Both the position numbers and the translations under genes were made by a program. Shown in pieces: positions 1 to 8,500 of a DNA stretch of 52,035 bases (position 1 is its first letter; the number at the start of each line of letters is the position of its first letter). Origin of the DNA: a virus. The DNA lies in IMG/VR virus record IMGVR_UViG_3300015371_000054, positions 1 to 52,035 of that record; one strand, given 5' to 3'. The notes beneath the pieces were generated by a model. That model did not search any database. It had not been told where the DNA came from and saw only the letters and a list, made by a program, of their open reading frames with translations.

Positions 1-71
1 GGACTCAGCAAGTTCGCCCGAGTCGTGCGTCAGATGGCAAAGGGACTCTGGAACCAGGAGAACCTGACGAC
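1..71. repeat. Left copy of 71-bp terminal identity (circular contig overlap)
   Basis: These 71 bases are identical to the last 71 bases of the window (51965-52035). The repeat lies inside folE and the reading frame continues through it from the right end to the left end. A circular or circularly permuted molecule whose assembly overlap was left untrimmed explains this best. A real 71-bp terminal repeat in the middle of a gene would be unusual. Confidence 0.95.
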
Positions 72-264
72 GGCGATCGCTGTCAACCTCGAAGAGCACT
101 TGCACCCACTCGGTGTCGCAGTCGTGCTCAGCGCGGAGCATCTGTGCATGACCATCCGTGGTGTGCAGGCGCCGGGCACAACGACGACCACGAGCAAGAT
201 GACCGGGTGCTTCGCCGACCACTCGAAGATGGCCCGATCCGAGTTCCTGGGGCTGATTCGATGA
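1..264 (+). CDS. folE: GTP cyclohydrolase I, C-terminal part (continues from 51674)
   Basis: This is the C-terminal part of a 184-residue protein that starts at 51674 and crosses the circle junction. FolE converts GTP to dihydroneopterin triphosphate, the first step toward 7-deazaguanines. This half holds the GLSKFARVV segment and the HLCMTIRGV motif, whose Cys (about residue 146 of the joined protein) is the third zinc ligand after C75 and H78 in the N-terminal half. The stop overlaps the next start (ATGA). It sits between queE and the mazG and dpdA genes, which points to DNA-base modification rather than folate synthesis. Confidence 0.93.
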   Translation, partial: GLSKFARVVRQMAKGLWNQENLTTAIAVNLEEHLHPLGVAVVLSAEHLCMTIRGVQAPGTTTTTSKMTGCFADHSKMARSEFLGLIR

Positions 265-644
265 CGCTCGACGAGATCATCGACCAGTGCTGGGAGGACA
301 GCGGGAAGTGGTTCCCGTTCAACACGGGGACGCCTGCGGGTGAAGACGCCCACATCACCTTCCTGCTTCTAGCACTGGCAGGTGAAGTAGGCGAAGCGTG
401 TAACGAGTGGAAGAAGTTCCTGCGCGGTAGCGGATCATGGGCAGAGGCCCTAGAGAAGACGGACGAAGAGTTGATCGACGTCTTCATCTACCTCTGCAAC
501 CTGTTCTATGCGCGGGGCATCAACGTGGAGGCTGCATATGCCCGAAAGCGAGCGTTCAACCAACAACGATTTGACCGCAACACTTCTGCAGGTGTGGATG
601 TCGTTGCGGATCATGGAAAGGGAAGTGAGGCGAGTTCTCAATGA
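261..644 (+). CDS. MazG-like nucleotide pyrophosphohydrolase
   Basis: A 127-residue protein of the all-alpha NTP pyrophosphohydrolase type. The helix with AGEVGEACNEWKK (E42, E45, E49) is followed by E70 and D73 in EELIDV, the usual metal-binding pattern. A C-terminal basic stretch ending in NQQRF is also typical. The family hydrolyses nucleoside triphosphates to monophosphates. The start at 261 overlaps the folE stop by four bases, so the two are probably translationally coupled. In this operon it may trim nucleotide pools around the 7-deazaguanine pathway; that role is inference. Confidence 0.85.
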   Translation: MTLDEIIDQCWEDSGKWFPFNTGTPAGEDAHITFLLLALAGEVGEACNEWKKFLRGSGSWAEALEKTDEELIDVFIYLCNLFYARGINVEAAYARKRAFNQQRFDRNTSAGVDVVADHGKGSEASSQ

Positions 645-1387
645 GGCTGGCATTGATACCTCCGGATTCCTTGGCGGAGATGATGAGGTGGACGGATCTT
701 CATCTGCTGCTTCCGGAACAGCTGGACCGACTCCCAGCACGTTTCGTCCACTCTCTGAAGGGGTACCGAATCCTGGATAACGGCGTCGCCGAAGGCGTAC
801 ACGTTCCGATGAACGCCCTGCTCAACTACGTTGACGCGTACGAGATCAACGAGTTGGTGCTACCGGACGAGTTGGAGGAGTGCGATCAGACGATCGCCAA
901 CGCACGGTCGTACGTGCACCTCAAGAACCAGCGACCGCACATCAAGCTGATGGGCGTCGCGCAAGGCCGAACGATCTCGGAGGTCCTCAAGTGCATTAGG
1001 GCACTCTCGTACATGGACCACGTCGACGTGATCGGGTTGCCGCGTGTGTGGCTGTCGACGTTCGACTCCGAGATGCGGATCCGGATGGCGAGACTGATCG
1101 ATCAGGGTGTGGAGTGCACACGCAAGCCGGTGCACTGTCTCGGGGCGAATCCAGTCTTCCCCCAAGAGCCGATGTTCCTGGTACACATCCCGGTCGTGCG
1201 TTCGATGGACACGTCGCTTCCGTTCGTGTACGGCATGAAGCGCACGCATCTTCCATCGGACAAGGACCTCTGGCGGCCGGCGGGCTACTTCGAGGCGGAC
1301 GTCATCTCCGACTATCAGAGGGGGGTGATCGAGGACAATGTCCGACTCTACATCAGGTGGACGCAAGCACCCGCTGGCGCACTGTGA
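641..1387 (+). CDS. dpdA: DpdA-like 7-deazaguanine DNA transglycosylase (TGT-related)
   Basis: A 248-residue protein related to tRNA-guanine transglycosylase in the short phage form. The opening MRLALIPPDS, the ILDNGVAEG motif with D46 (equivalent of the first TGT aspartate) and SMDTSLPFVYG with D190 (equivalent of the nucleophilic aspartate) are visible. VDVIGLPR and PVHCLGA between them match the TGT barrel. The zinc site and C-terminal part of tRNA enzymes are absent, fitting a DNA substrate. It should swap guanine in phage DNA for preQ0 or a derivative. The start overlaps the mazG stop (ATGA). The substrate call rests on family knowledge plus the full preQ0 gene set next door. Confidence 0.85.
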   Translation: MRLALIPPDSLAEMMRWTDLHLLLPEQLDRLPARFVHSLKGYRILDNGVAEGVHVPMNALLNYVDAYEINELVLPDELEECDQTIANARSYVHLKNQRPHIKLMGVAQGRTISEVLKCIRALSYMDHVDVIGLPRVWLSTFDSEMRIRMARLIDQGVECTRKPVHCLGANPVFPQEPMFLVHIPVVRSMDTSLPFVYGMKRTHLPSDKDLWRPAGYFEADVISDYQRGVIEDNVRLYIRWTQAPAGAL

Positions 1388-3674
1388 GGAGTGTGGTCTG
1401 AATGGACCAAAGAATGCCTTCGTTCCAACTGCATCTCCGGCCAATGGAGGAAGTCCTAGGGCGATATTCGTGGGCGAGGGTCCGGGCTATCAGGAAGGTC
1501 GTACGGGAGTTCCATTCACTGGCCCCAGTGGTCAGCTCCTGGATTCAGTTCTCAGCCATCATGGAATCGACCGAGGGGACTGCGTACTCACCAATGCGGT
1601 CCTATGTCGGCCTCCTGACAATCGCACACCTACCGCGTCGGAGCTTACGGCGTGTCGGCCGCGTCTCCTTTCTGAACTGGCGGGATATCCCGATGCCCCA
1701 GTTGTCACGCTCGGGAACTCTGCTACTCAATCAGTTACAGGGACCCGTGAGGGCATCACAGCAGTACGCGTTGGGCCACCCAGAGGACGACCTGTTGATG
1801 GTGCCGAGCGCTTGGTCATACCAACCTTCCATCCTGCAGCATGTCTTCGGAGCGGGGACTCTTTCCCTTCGCTGGTTCGAGACATCGGGAAGTTGGTACA
1901 GCCAGTCGGTATCGGTTGGGAACCTCCTAGATGGGTGCTTGTAGATGACGAAGTCAGAGCACTGGCTGCGATCGCTGATCTCCACCGTCGGGCCGATCAG
2001 CCTATGGTCATCGACATTGAAGTTGGGATCGACAAGGATAACGAGTTCGGTCATCCGGAGCGCTACCAGTTCCTCTGCGTTGGTATCGGTTACGCGCCCG
2101 GGCGAGTCGTTGTCATTGGCGAACGCGCAATGCAGCACGAGTCGGTCAAGAGAGAACTCGGTCGTCTGCTACCGCGAGTCAAGTGGATCTGTCAGAACGG
2201 GAAGTTCGATATGGCAGGTCTCCGTATCCTGGCTGTCGGGCACCTCTGGTTCGACACTATGCTCGCGTCATATGCGATGGACGAACGACGAGGGATTCAC
2301 TCTCTGGGGGTACTGGCGCAAGAACACTTGGGGGCTCCAAGCTGGAAGGATGCGCTTGAACCCTACGTCCACCGAACTGTCAACAAGAAGAGGGTAACGA
2401 ACTACGCCTGGGCGCCAAGAGACATCCTGTATCAGTACAACGCGTACGACGTCGCTTGCACCTACGGTCTGTGGGAGAAGTTCGAACGGGAGATGACATC
2501 CGAAGAGCGTGCGCTGCACGACTGGATGATCGAGACGTCCAACACTCTGATGCAGTCAGAGATGGAAGGTATCAAGATCGACTTGGAGTACCTGGCCCAC
2601 CTGGAAGACCACTTCCTTGACACCTTGGCAGACTTCGAAGAGAAGCTGCAACCCTGGGTCCGCAACCCGCGCTCACCGAAGCAGGTCAAGGAAGCACTGC
2701 ACTTGCTCGGGTTCAAGGTTCCAGACACAAGGGAAGAGACACTCACGTTACTGGCAGAGCAGGTTGATCCAGTCAGTGAGGCAGCACAGTTCATCGACCT
2801 ACTGTTGGGTGCACGAGGAGACCAGAAGCTGTATGGAACTTACGTCAAAGGTATCAGGACTCGCCTCTACGATGGAAGGATCCATCCATCTTTCCTCCTC
2901 CATGGAACTACCACGGGTCGCCAGGCGTGCCGCAATCCGAACCTATTCAACGTCCCCCGAGGACCTCGACTGCGCCGTCTATTCATCCCGGAGGAAGGTA
3001 ACTCGTTTGTTCAGGTGGACTATCGTACGGCTGAGCTCCGGGTCATTGCAACCGAGGCTCGGGACGAGTACCTCCGAGGCGTATTCATGGATGAGTCTCG
3101 CGACATCCACGGGGAAGTCGCGACGCAGCTTTACGGCACTGGTTGGACTTCGGAGCAAAGGGTTCGAGCTAAGGCGTACGTATTCGGTCTCAGTTATGGA
3201 CGCGAGGAGTACTCCATCGCGCGTGAGTACCGGATCACGGTCAAGGAGGCGCTCCGGGGCATTCGGTCCTTCTTTAGGATGATCCCACAGGTAGAGGCTT
3301 GGCGCGCCGAGATGACAGACAGGATCTTGCACAGTGGCGAGGACCTGGTCAACCACTTCGGGAGGCACCGACGCTTCTGGCTCATCACCAGAGAGAACCG
3401 GAAGTCTGTCGTCAAGGAAGGTCTGGCCTTCATTCCGCAGTCGACAGCTTCGGACATCTGTGCGCGTGCGTACAACATCTTGCGGAACGAGTACAAGCTG
3501 CCGTTGAGGGTCTCGGTCTACGACAGCATCATGACGGAGGTACCTGATGAAGACGCAGTCGAAGTCGGGCACCTGATGGCGGATGTAATGCAGCGCACAG
3601 CGTTGGAGACGTACACCGACTACGTGCCCTTCACGACCGAAGTCAAGATCGGAAAGGATTGGGGGTCAGTATGA
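1338..3674 (+). CDS. Fusion of family-4 uracil-DNA glycosylase and DNA polymerase A
   Basis: A 778-residue two-part protein. Residues about 1-190 are a uracil-DNA glycosylase of the Fe-S family: C16 and C19, C90 and C106 (15 residues apart, within CRPP...TAC), the GEGPG motif at 46-50 and a C-terminal HPAACLR. Residues about 195-380 are a 3'-5' exonuclease with D226/E228, D291 in NGKFD and Y367/D371. The rest is a family A polymerase: motif A VDYRTAELR with D561, motif B K612 to Y620 G621, and motif C VYDS with D729, where the usual His is Tyr. It is the likely replicative polymerase. Its start lies 50 bases inside dpdA. SPO1-type phages offer a precedent for UDG-polymerase fusions. Confidence 0.92.
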   Translation: MSDSTSGGRKHPLAHCEECGLNGPKNAFVPTASPANGGSPRAIFVGEGPGYQEGRTGVPFTGPSGQLLDSVLSHHGIDRGDCVLTNAVLCRPPDNRTPTASELTACRPRLLSELAGYPDAPVVTLGNSATQSVTGTREGITAVRVGPPRGRPVDGAERLVIPTFHPAACLRSGDSFPSLVRDIGKLVQPVGIGWEPPRWVLVDDEVRALAAIADLHRRADQPMVIDIEVGIDKDNEFGHPERYQFLCVGIGYAPGRVVVIGERAMQHESVKRELGRLLPRVKWICQNGKFDMAGLRILAVGHLWFDTMLASYAMDERRGIHSLGVLAQEHLGAPSWKDALEPYVHRTVNKKRVTNYAWAPRDILYQYNAYDVACTYGLWEKFEREMTSEERALHDWMIETSNTLMQSEMEGIKIDLEYLAHLEDHFLDTLADFEEKLQPWVRNPRSPKQVKEALHLLGFKVPDTREETLTLLAEQVDPVSEAAQFIDLLLGARGDQKLYGTYVKGIRTRLYDGRIHPSFLLHGTTTGRQACRNPNLFNVPRGPRLRRLFIPEEGNSFVQVDYRTAELRVIATEARDEYLRGVFMDESRDIHGEVATQLYGTGWTSEQRVRAKAYVFGLSYGREEYSIAREYRITVKEALRGIRSFFRMIPQVEAWRAEMTDRILHSGEDLVNHFGRHRRFWLITRENRKSVVKEGLAFIPQSTASDICARAYNILRNEYKLPLRVSVYDSIMTEVPDEDAVEVGHLMADVMQRTALETYTDYVPFTTEVKIGKDWGSV

Positions 3675-3928
3675 TCATCGTGCTGGCAGGCAACTATCAG
3701 CAGTACATGCGGTACCGCAAGGACAACGACCTCGGACCGACAGACTCGATCTACGTGGTGGACTGGCGAGTCCTTCACGGACGCGTCATCCGCGAGGATG
3801 ATCAGATCATCGAAGTGGGAACGTTCTACGAACGCCCTGACGCAGTAGAGATCCGGGCCCTTCTAGAAACGGCCAAGAGCAAAGGGAGGCATCCAAGCAA
3901 TGCGCGGAAGAGCAGCGAGCCCGGGTGA
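3671..3928 (+). CDS. Hypothetical protein
   Basis: An 85-residue protein starting at the ATG that overlaps the polymerase stop (ATGA); a longer in-frame start at 3659 is possible. The pattern of alternating hydrophobic segments (MIIVLAGNY, SIYVVDWR) suggests a small alpha/beta fold. No catalytic motif is recognised. Tight coupling to the polymerase suggests a replication-linked role, which is inference. Confidence 0.7.
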   Translation: MIIVLAGNYQQYMRYRKDNDLGPTDSIYVVDWRVLHGRVIREDDQIIEVGTFYERPDAVEIRALLETAKSKGRHPSNARKSSEPG

Positions 3929-4241
3929 CACCAACGTCTCCGCGAACGGGTATCACTACACCCGTACGGAGGTGCGTTGGCGTCTCACCCATCACCTGAT
4001 TGCCGAAGACAAGCTGGGCCGGGAGCTCACGAAGGCGGAGCAGGTCTTCTTCGTCGACGGTGATCGTACGAACCTTGATCCGGAGAACATCGGAGTCAGG
4101 GCAAAGCAGACCAACGACACCAAGCGCAAGGGTCAGCTCTATAGCCGGATCGAACAGTTGCTGGTGGAGTACTTCGAAGTCGTCGGACCCTTGGCAGAAG
4201 CCGAGCTCGTCGAACTAGTCCAGGAGACAGCCAAACTGTGA
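3900..4241 (+). CDS. HNH-like protein with degenerate active site
   Basis: A 113-residue protein with the layout of phage HNH endonucleases. A YHYTR entry and HHLIAED helix are followed by LGRELTKAEQVFFVDGDRTN and NLDPENIGV. In active members the middle reads V-H-H-x-D; here both histidines are phenylalanines, so the metal/catalytic site is probably dead or altered. The N and D of the second half are kept. It overlaps the preceding gene by 29 bases. It may be a DNA-binding remnant of a homing-type nuclease. Confidence 0.7.
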   Translation: MRGRAASPGDTNVSANGYHYTRTEVRWRLTHHLIAEDKLGRELTKAEQVFFVDGDRTNLDPENIGVRAKQTNDTKRKGQLYSRIEQLLVEYFEVVGPLAEAELVELVQETAKL

Positions 4242-4393
4242 CCACGATCGTACATCTGCAGGACAGTGCTGATCGAACCAAGACTGCGTGTGGTCTTCCT
4301 TGGCCGGTAGAGATCCACGATGCGGAGCTCACCCTGTGCGAAGCTTGCCGGACCTCGAGTTTGACCCACGATTTCCTCGAGAGCGAACAATGA
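4238..4393 (+). CDS. Small zinc-ribbon-like protein (TxCG...CxxC type)
   Basis: A 51-residue protein with a GTG start overlapping the previous stop (GTGA). It carries TACGL near the middle and CEAC near the C-terminus, giving four positions able to hold a zinc ion. The same layout appears in the protein starting at 37012 (TKCG...CPDC). Such short proteins are common in actinophages; the function is unknown. Confidence 0.6.
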   Translation: MTTIVHLQDSADRTKTACGLPWPVEIHDAELTLCEACRTSSLTHDFLESEQ

Positions 4394-4504
4394 GAGAACT
4401 CGAGTTAGACCAGGTTACTACTGAGTCTAATGAGGGCGCCCTCGCACAGCAATAGGGTTATACGGGGTAACTGTAGACCCTAGTTAGATCGATACGGGAG
4501 CAAC
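4394..4504 (+). promoter_or_regulatory. Intergenic segment with palindrome and possible promoter
   Basis: This 111-bp gap separates the HNH/zinc-ribbon genes from the RuvC-like gene. It holds a perfect 12-bp palindrome, GAGGGCGCCCTC, at 4432-4443 and an AT-rich TTATAC that could be a -10 element. The phage-type TATAATA promoter seen elsewhere is not present. The palindrome could be an operator. Support is weak. Confidence 0.3.
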
Positions 4505-4933
4505 ATGAAGATCAGAGCGTTCGACCCAGGTGGCAGCACAGGGGTTTGTGAACTCGATACAGAGACGATGGAGTTCGGATTCTGGACGTACGGCCCAGAG
4601 GATCACCACCAGGCTGTGTACGACGACATCTACGTCTTGCCGCCGGACCTCGTCATCTGTGAACGGTTCCTGAACCGCGGGAACGTAGCCGCCAAGCTGA
4701 TCAGTGGCGAGTACGTGGGCATCATCCGTTTGGTCTGCCTGCAGATGGACATCCCTGTGGAGCTTCATGTACCGGACCAGAAGACGTGGTGGAACGATTC
4801 GAAACTGAAGCGGATAGGCTTGTGGCACGGTGGCACGGTGCATCGACACGAACGCGATGCCTTGCGACACGTCCTCTACTACATGACGTTCAAGGTGGGA
4901 GACGACACATGGGTGAGACGTTTGAGTGGATGA
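4505..4933 (+). CDS. RuvC-like Holliday-junction resolvase
   Basis: A 142-residue RNase H-fold protein. IRAFDPGGSTG gives the first acidic residue (D7), DLVICERF the second (E53), and HERDAL the C-terminal His and Asp (H115, D118). This order matches RuvC-type resolvases, which cut branched DNA formed in replication and recombination. A spaced GGGAG ribosome site precedes the ATG. It lies at the end of the replication operon and overlaps the WhiB gene by 25 bases. Confidence 0.85.
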   Translation: MKIRAFDPGGSTGVCELDTETMEFGFWTYGPEDHHQAVYDDIYVLPPDLVICERFLNRGNVAAKLISGEYVGIIRLVCLQMDIPVELHVPDQKTWWNDSKLKRIGLWHGGTVHRHERDALRHVLYYMTFKVGDDTWVRRLSG

Positions 4934-5208
4934 GACGGGGGAACTGCCAGCACGTGAACCCGGAGGTCATGTTCCCTCCTAGAGGCTCCAACGCACTTCA
5001 AGAACGAGCCCGGAACGTCTGCAAAGGGTGCCCTGTCATCGATCAGTGCCTCGAGTACGCCCTCAATCACCATCCGTACCCATCAGGAGTTTGGGGAGGC
5101 ACAAGCGAACTCGAACGGCGGAGGATCAGAAGGCGACGGAAACAACGAGAGCGGGCCGTCGACACCCCATGCGACGACCCGCCCTCGACCGAGGATCAAC
5201 CCAGCTGA
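4909..5208 (+). CDS. WhiB-family transcriptional regulator
   Basis: A 99-residue protein with the four cluster cysteines C13, C38, C41 and C47 (CxxC plus flanking Cys), then the turn GVWGG and a run of arginines (ERRRIRRRRKQ) for DNA contact. These are the defining features of WhiB-like Fe-S regulators, found only in Actinobacteria and their phages. The start at 4909 was chosen for its GGTGGGAG ribosome site. Phage WhiB proteins are known to interfere with host WhiB control. Its 3' end overlaps the convergent tail gene by 13 bases. Confidence 0.93.
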   Translation: MGETFEWMRRGNCQHVNPEVMFPPRGSNALQERARNVCKGCPVIDQCLEYALNHHPYPSGVWGGTSELERRRIRRRRKQRERAVDTPCDDPPSTEDQPS

Positions 5209-5552
5209 GGGCTGATCACGATGTAGATCTTGTCCGGGCCGCTTGGGAAGGTCGCCGAGATCGAGCCGGCGTAGTTCACCTGGAACTCCCCCAAGAAGAT
5301 CCCAGCCGTGTCGAGGTCGATCGCTGCCCACGGATACTCGACGACACCCTTGTCGACGATGTTCGGATCTGTTCCCGTCTGCACGATAGTGCAAGTGCCT
5401 AGCGACACCTTCGCAGCGCCACCATCGATCGGGATCATGTTGAACTTCACACCGACCACGCCTGTGAGGTCGATCGGGCCTGTTGCGTCGAACAGCGTCT
5501 TCCGGAGGAAGGGCGCACGATCGCCGACCGTCACGAACACCTTGTCCATCAT
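5196..5552 (-). CDS. BppU-N-like tail/baseplate accessory protein
   Basis: A 118-residue protein resembling the N-terminal domain of phage baseplate upper proteins. It reads VGDRAPFLRKTL, then DLTGVVGVKF, then EYPWAAIDLDTAGIFLGEF and a TFPSGPDK segment near the end. It is the last gene of the late block and starts in ATGA overlap with the large fibre gene, so a role in fibre attachment is likely. Its 3' end overlaps the WhiB gene on the other strand. Confidence 0.7.
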   Translation of the reverse strand: MMDKVFVTVGDRAPFLRKTLFDATGPIDLTGVVGVKFNMIPIDGGAAKVSLGTCTIVQTGTDPNIVDKGVVEYPWAAIDLDTAGIFLGEFQVNYAGSISATFPSGPDKIYIVISPQLG

Positions 5553-8500
5553 CTCGTTGCGCTCCTGTTAGTGCCTCGTGTTCCGACATTCCCGGGCCCT
5601 GTGGTCTGATCTTGAATGATGCCGACTGTCCACGATCGAACGACTAGACCCGTTCCCGTTCGAATGACCGGCAAGTGAGAAGGCGGCTCCTCGTGCATTA
5701 GGGTGATCGCTACAACGGTCAGCCCGACAACGTTCCGCAAGGAACTGACTGGCGCGTGTGGTTCGATCCCAAGCGGTACGAAGCCCTGCACTGTACGTGA
5801 CGTGCTAACTGTGCTCGCCACAAAGAGGCCGCTAGGTACCATCCCCACAACTACAGCCTCGTGCGACACCGTAGCGCGGGCACCAAGACCGACGGGAACA
5901 ACTTCGCTGACCGGGATGTCGTGGCTGATCTGTGAGTAGGGCAGGACTCCACCGAACATCTTCCCTGCCACCGAGGTGTCATGCGAAACCGTTGAATACG
6001 GCAACACCGCCCCTGCCATATGACCTACCACAGAGGAGTCGCGGCTGACAGGGGCAAACGGAATGATGCCCAGGAAGAGAATGCCTGGGACGTTCTTATC
6101 GGTGCTGGGGTCGGAGCTGTAGGTAGCCACCGCGATGGGCACGATCGAGCTGACCAAAGCATCGTGACTGATCGTTGCGTATGGAGTAACGGCTACTGGA
6201 ACTTGTCCCGTTACTGTAGCATCGTGCGTTACAGTACTGAACGGGACGACACCTGGGTAGACAGCAGTTGCACTGTTGACATTGTGGATGATCGGCCCGT
6301 AGGGCACAACACCAACCGGAACAACTTCTGTCAACGGGATGTCGTGTGAGATCGGTGCGTACGCAACAATCGCGACAGGCACGACCTCAGCGATCGAGAT
6401 GTCATGCGAGATGGTTGCATACGGTGTCACGCCAACAGGTTCGTGTCCAACAACGATCGCGTCATGGGACACTGTTGCATAGGGCAGAACACCGACAGGC
6501 ACGTGTCCAGCAACAACTGCATCGTGGGAGATCGTTGCGAAGGGAAGCACACCTGGGAAAGCGATCCCCACCACGTTGACATCATTGACCGTTGTCACAA
6601 CACCATACGGAGTCACAGCCACTGGTGTATGGCCTGCAACACTTACATCGTGGGAGAAGGTACCAAAGGGCAATACACCTACTGGCATGTTGCCTGCGAT
6701 GGAGGTATCGTGACTGACAGCAGAGCGAGCGAAGACGGCAACTGGCTCGTGGCCTACAACCGGTGTGCGATCACCTGTCACAGTCGACCTAGCGCTCACT
6801 GCCTGCGGCTCGTGACCTACGACAGTTGCGTCGTGGGTTGTCGTGCTGAAGGGAGGAGCTGCAAGCGCCAGGTGTCCGGTGACGTTGACATCGTTACCGC
6901 CACCTCCTGCTGGAGCAGGCGACTCGAGGTACTGCGGCGCGATGATACCGCCAGGCCAGTACGGCGGGAAGAGCGGAGGCTCAGGGCTTGGCTTGACCTG
7001 GCGCAAGCGAATGAACAGGACAGCGCCGCAAGCACTTGGTCCGCCAGAGAGCGTGAGCGTGGGCGCAACTGTACCAGAGCCAGACACAACGATGGCATCG
7101 TAGTGCATACCACCGGTATCGTTGCCAGTCGTGACACCGCCAGCTCCAAGACGCTGATTGGTCGTTCCGAACGTGATGCCCGAGGCCGTTAGCGCTGGTG
7201 AGGTGTACGCCGTGTTGGTGTCCGTATCCGACGAGCAGATGGCAATGAGCATGTCGCCAGGCAGGAAGTCGATCGCACTACCCGTAGCCGATCGACCTGT
7301 ACCGTGCGTGTTGTCGTCTCCCGATGTCGCGATGTACCGCCACTCATAGCTCGGGTCCTTCGAATAGAGGGCGATCCAGCCGTTGACTGAGTTCGGTGAG
7401 TTGCCCTGATCGAAGGTGACGGAACCGGACTCGGTACCCAGCAACTCTCTGACGTCACAGTGCGCACGAGTCAAACCGACATCGATACCAGTCGTACCAG
7501 TACCGCCCGTGCGATCAGCTAGTGGCATCCAGCCAGGCTCGTCCAAGCAGGTGGCGGTCTCAGGCTTCTCTGACCGACCTGCAACAGCGAGCACCTCGGC
7601 AGCAACGCCTGACGGGTAAGACGGTGCCACTGTGGTTGTGCCGCCAGCGGACCGGGCCCCGATTGCCACGAACTGGATTGGAGCATCCGGAACAGCCGCA
7701 ATGCCTGCAGCTCTGATCTCGAATGCAACACCCTGCCAGCGAGAGGACGTAGCCCAAGATGCGGCGGGGGAAGTGTCGAACGCGTCACTACGCCACTGGG
7801 TTTCGTGTCCTCGCGAAGGCGTGGTATCGTTGTCGTCAGCGAGCTCGGTCCAACTCGTTGCAGGAGTCGTGACCTCTTGGGCTCGGTGCATCCAGAACGA
7901 GAGTGCACGGTTGTTGGCTCCACCAGCCGCAGCTAGCCCGATCGACGCATTGGTGACTGCCGAGATATCACCTGGACCGCCACCCACGACAGCCTGGACG
8001 ATAGGCGCCGCGACATCGTGGCCCTTGATCTGGACGATCGACCTTGCACACCCTAGGGCGGCCGCATCGACGTTGATCGTGATAGTAGCCGGGCTAGGTG
8101 TTCCAGACAGCTGGCACTTGAACGTGAACATCGCTGTCACGCCATCGACCTGTGACGTCTGCGCTACCCACGTACCGATTCCAACTGGCGTTGGGTTAGG
8201 CGCCGTAGTCGTGCCGTAGGTCCAGATTGCCATCTCCAGCAGGGCATCAGGCTGCGTGACCGTTACGGTGCCTGTCGTATAGCTGGAGGCCTGATCGGTG
8301 TTATCGTACCCGTGCTCTATCTCCACCATGTCCATGGCGGGAGCAGGGAGAACTTCCAGACCAGCAATGAACCAGAGGTCACCGTTCGACGCCCATGAAC
8401 ACGTGACCGAGCTACCATTGCCTGTTGCGTACTGCGCTGCACCGTTACCGATACCGGAGCTGCCATTCAGGTTCTGGATTGTTGCGCTAGTCTGGTTCGG

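Noticed and set aside
538-780. An 80-codon plus-strand frame over the end of mazG and the start of dpdA
   Set aside because: It overlaps two genes with well-supported starts and stops and lacks a recognisable motif. It is most likely a shadow frame, although its charged N-terminal half looks protein-like.
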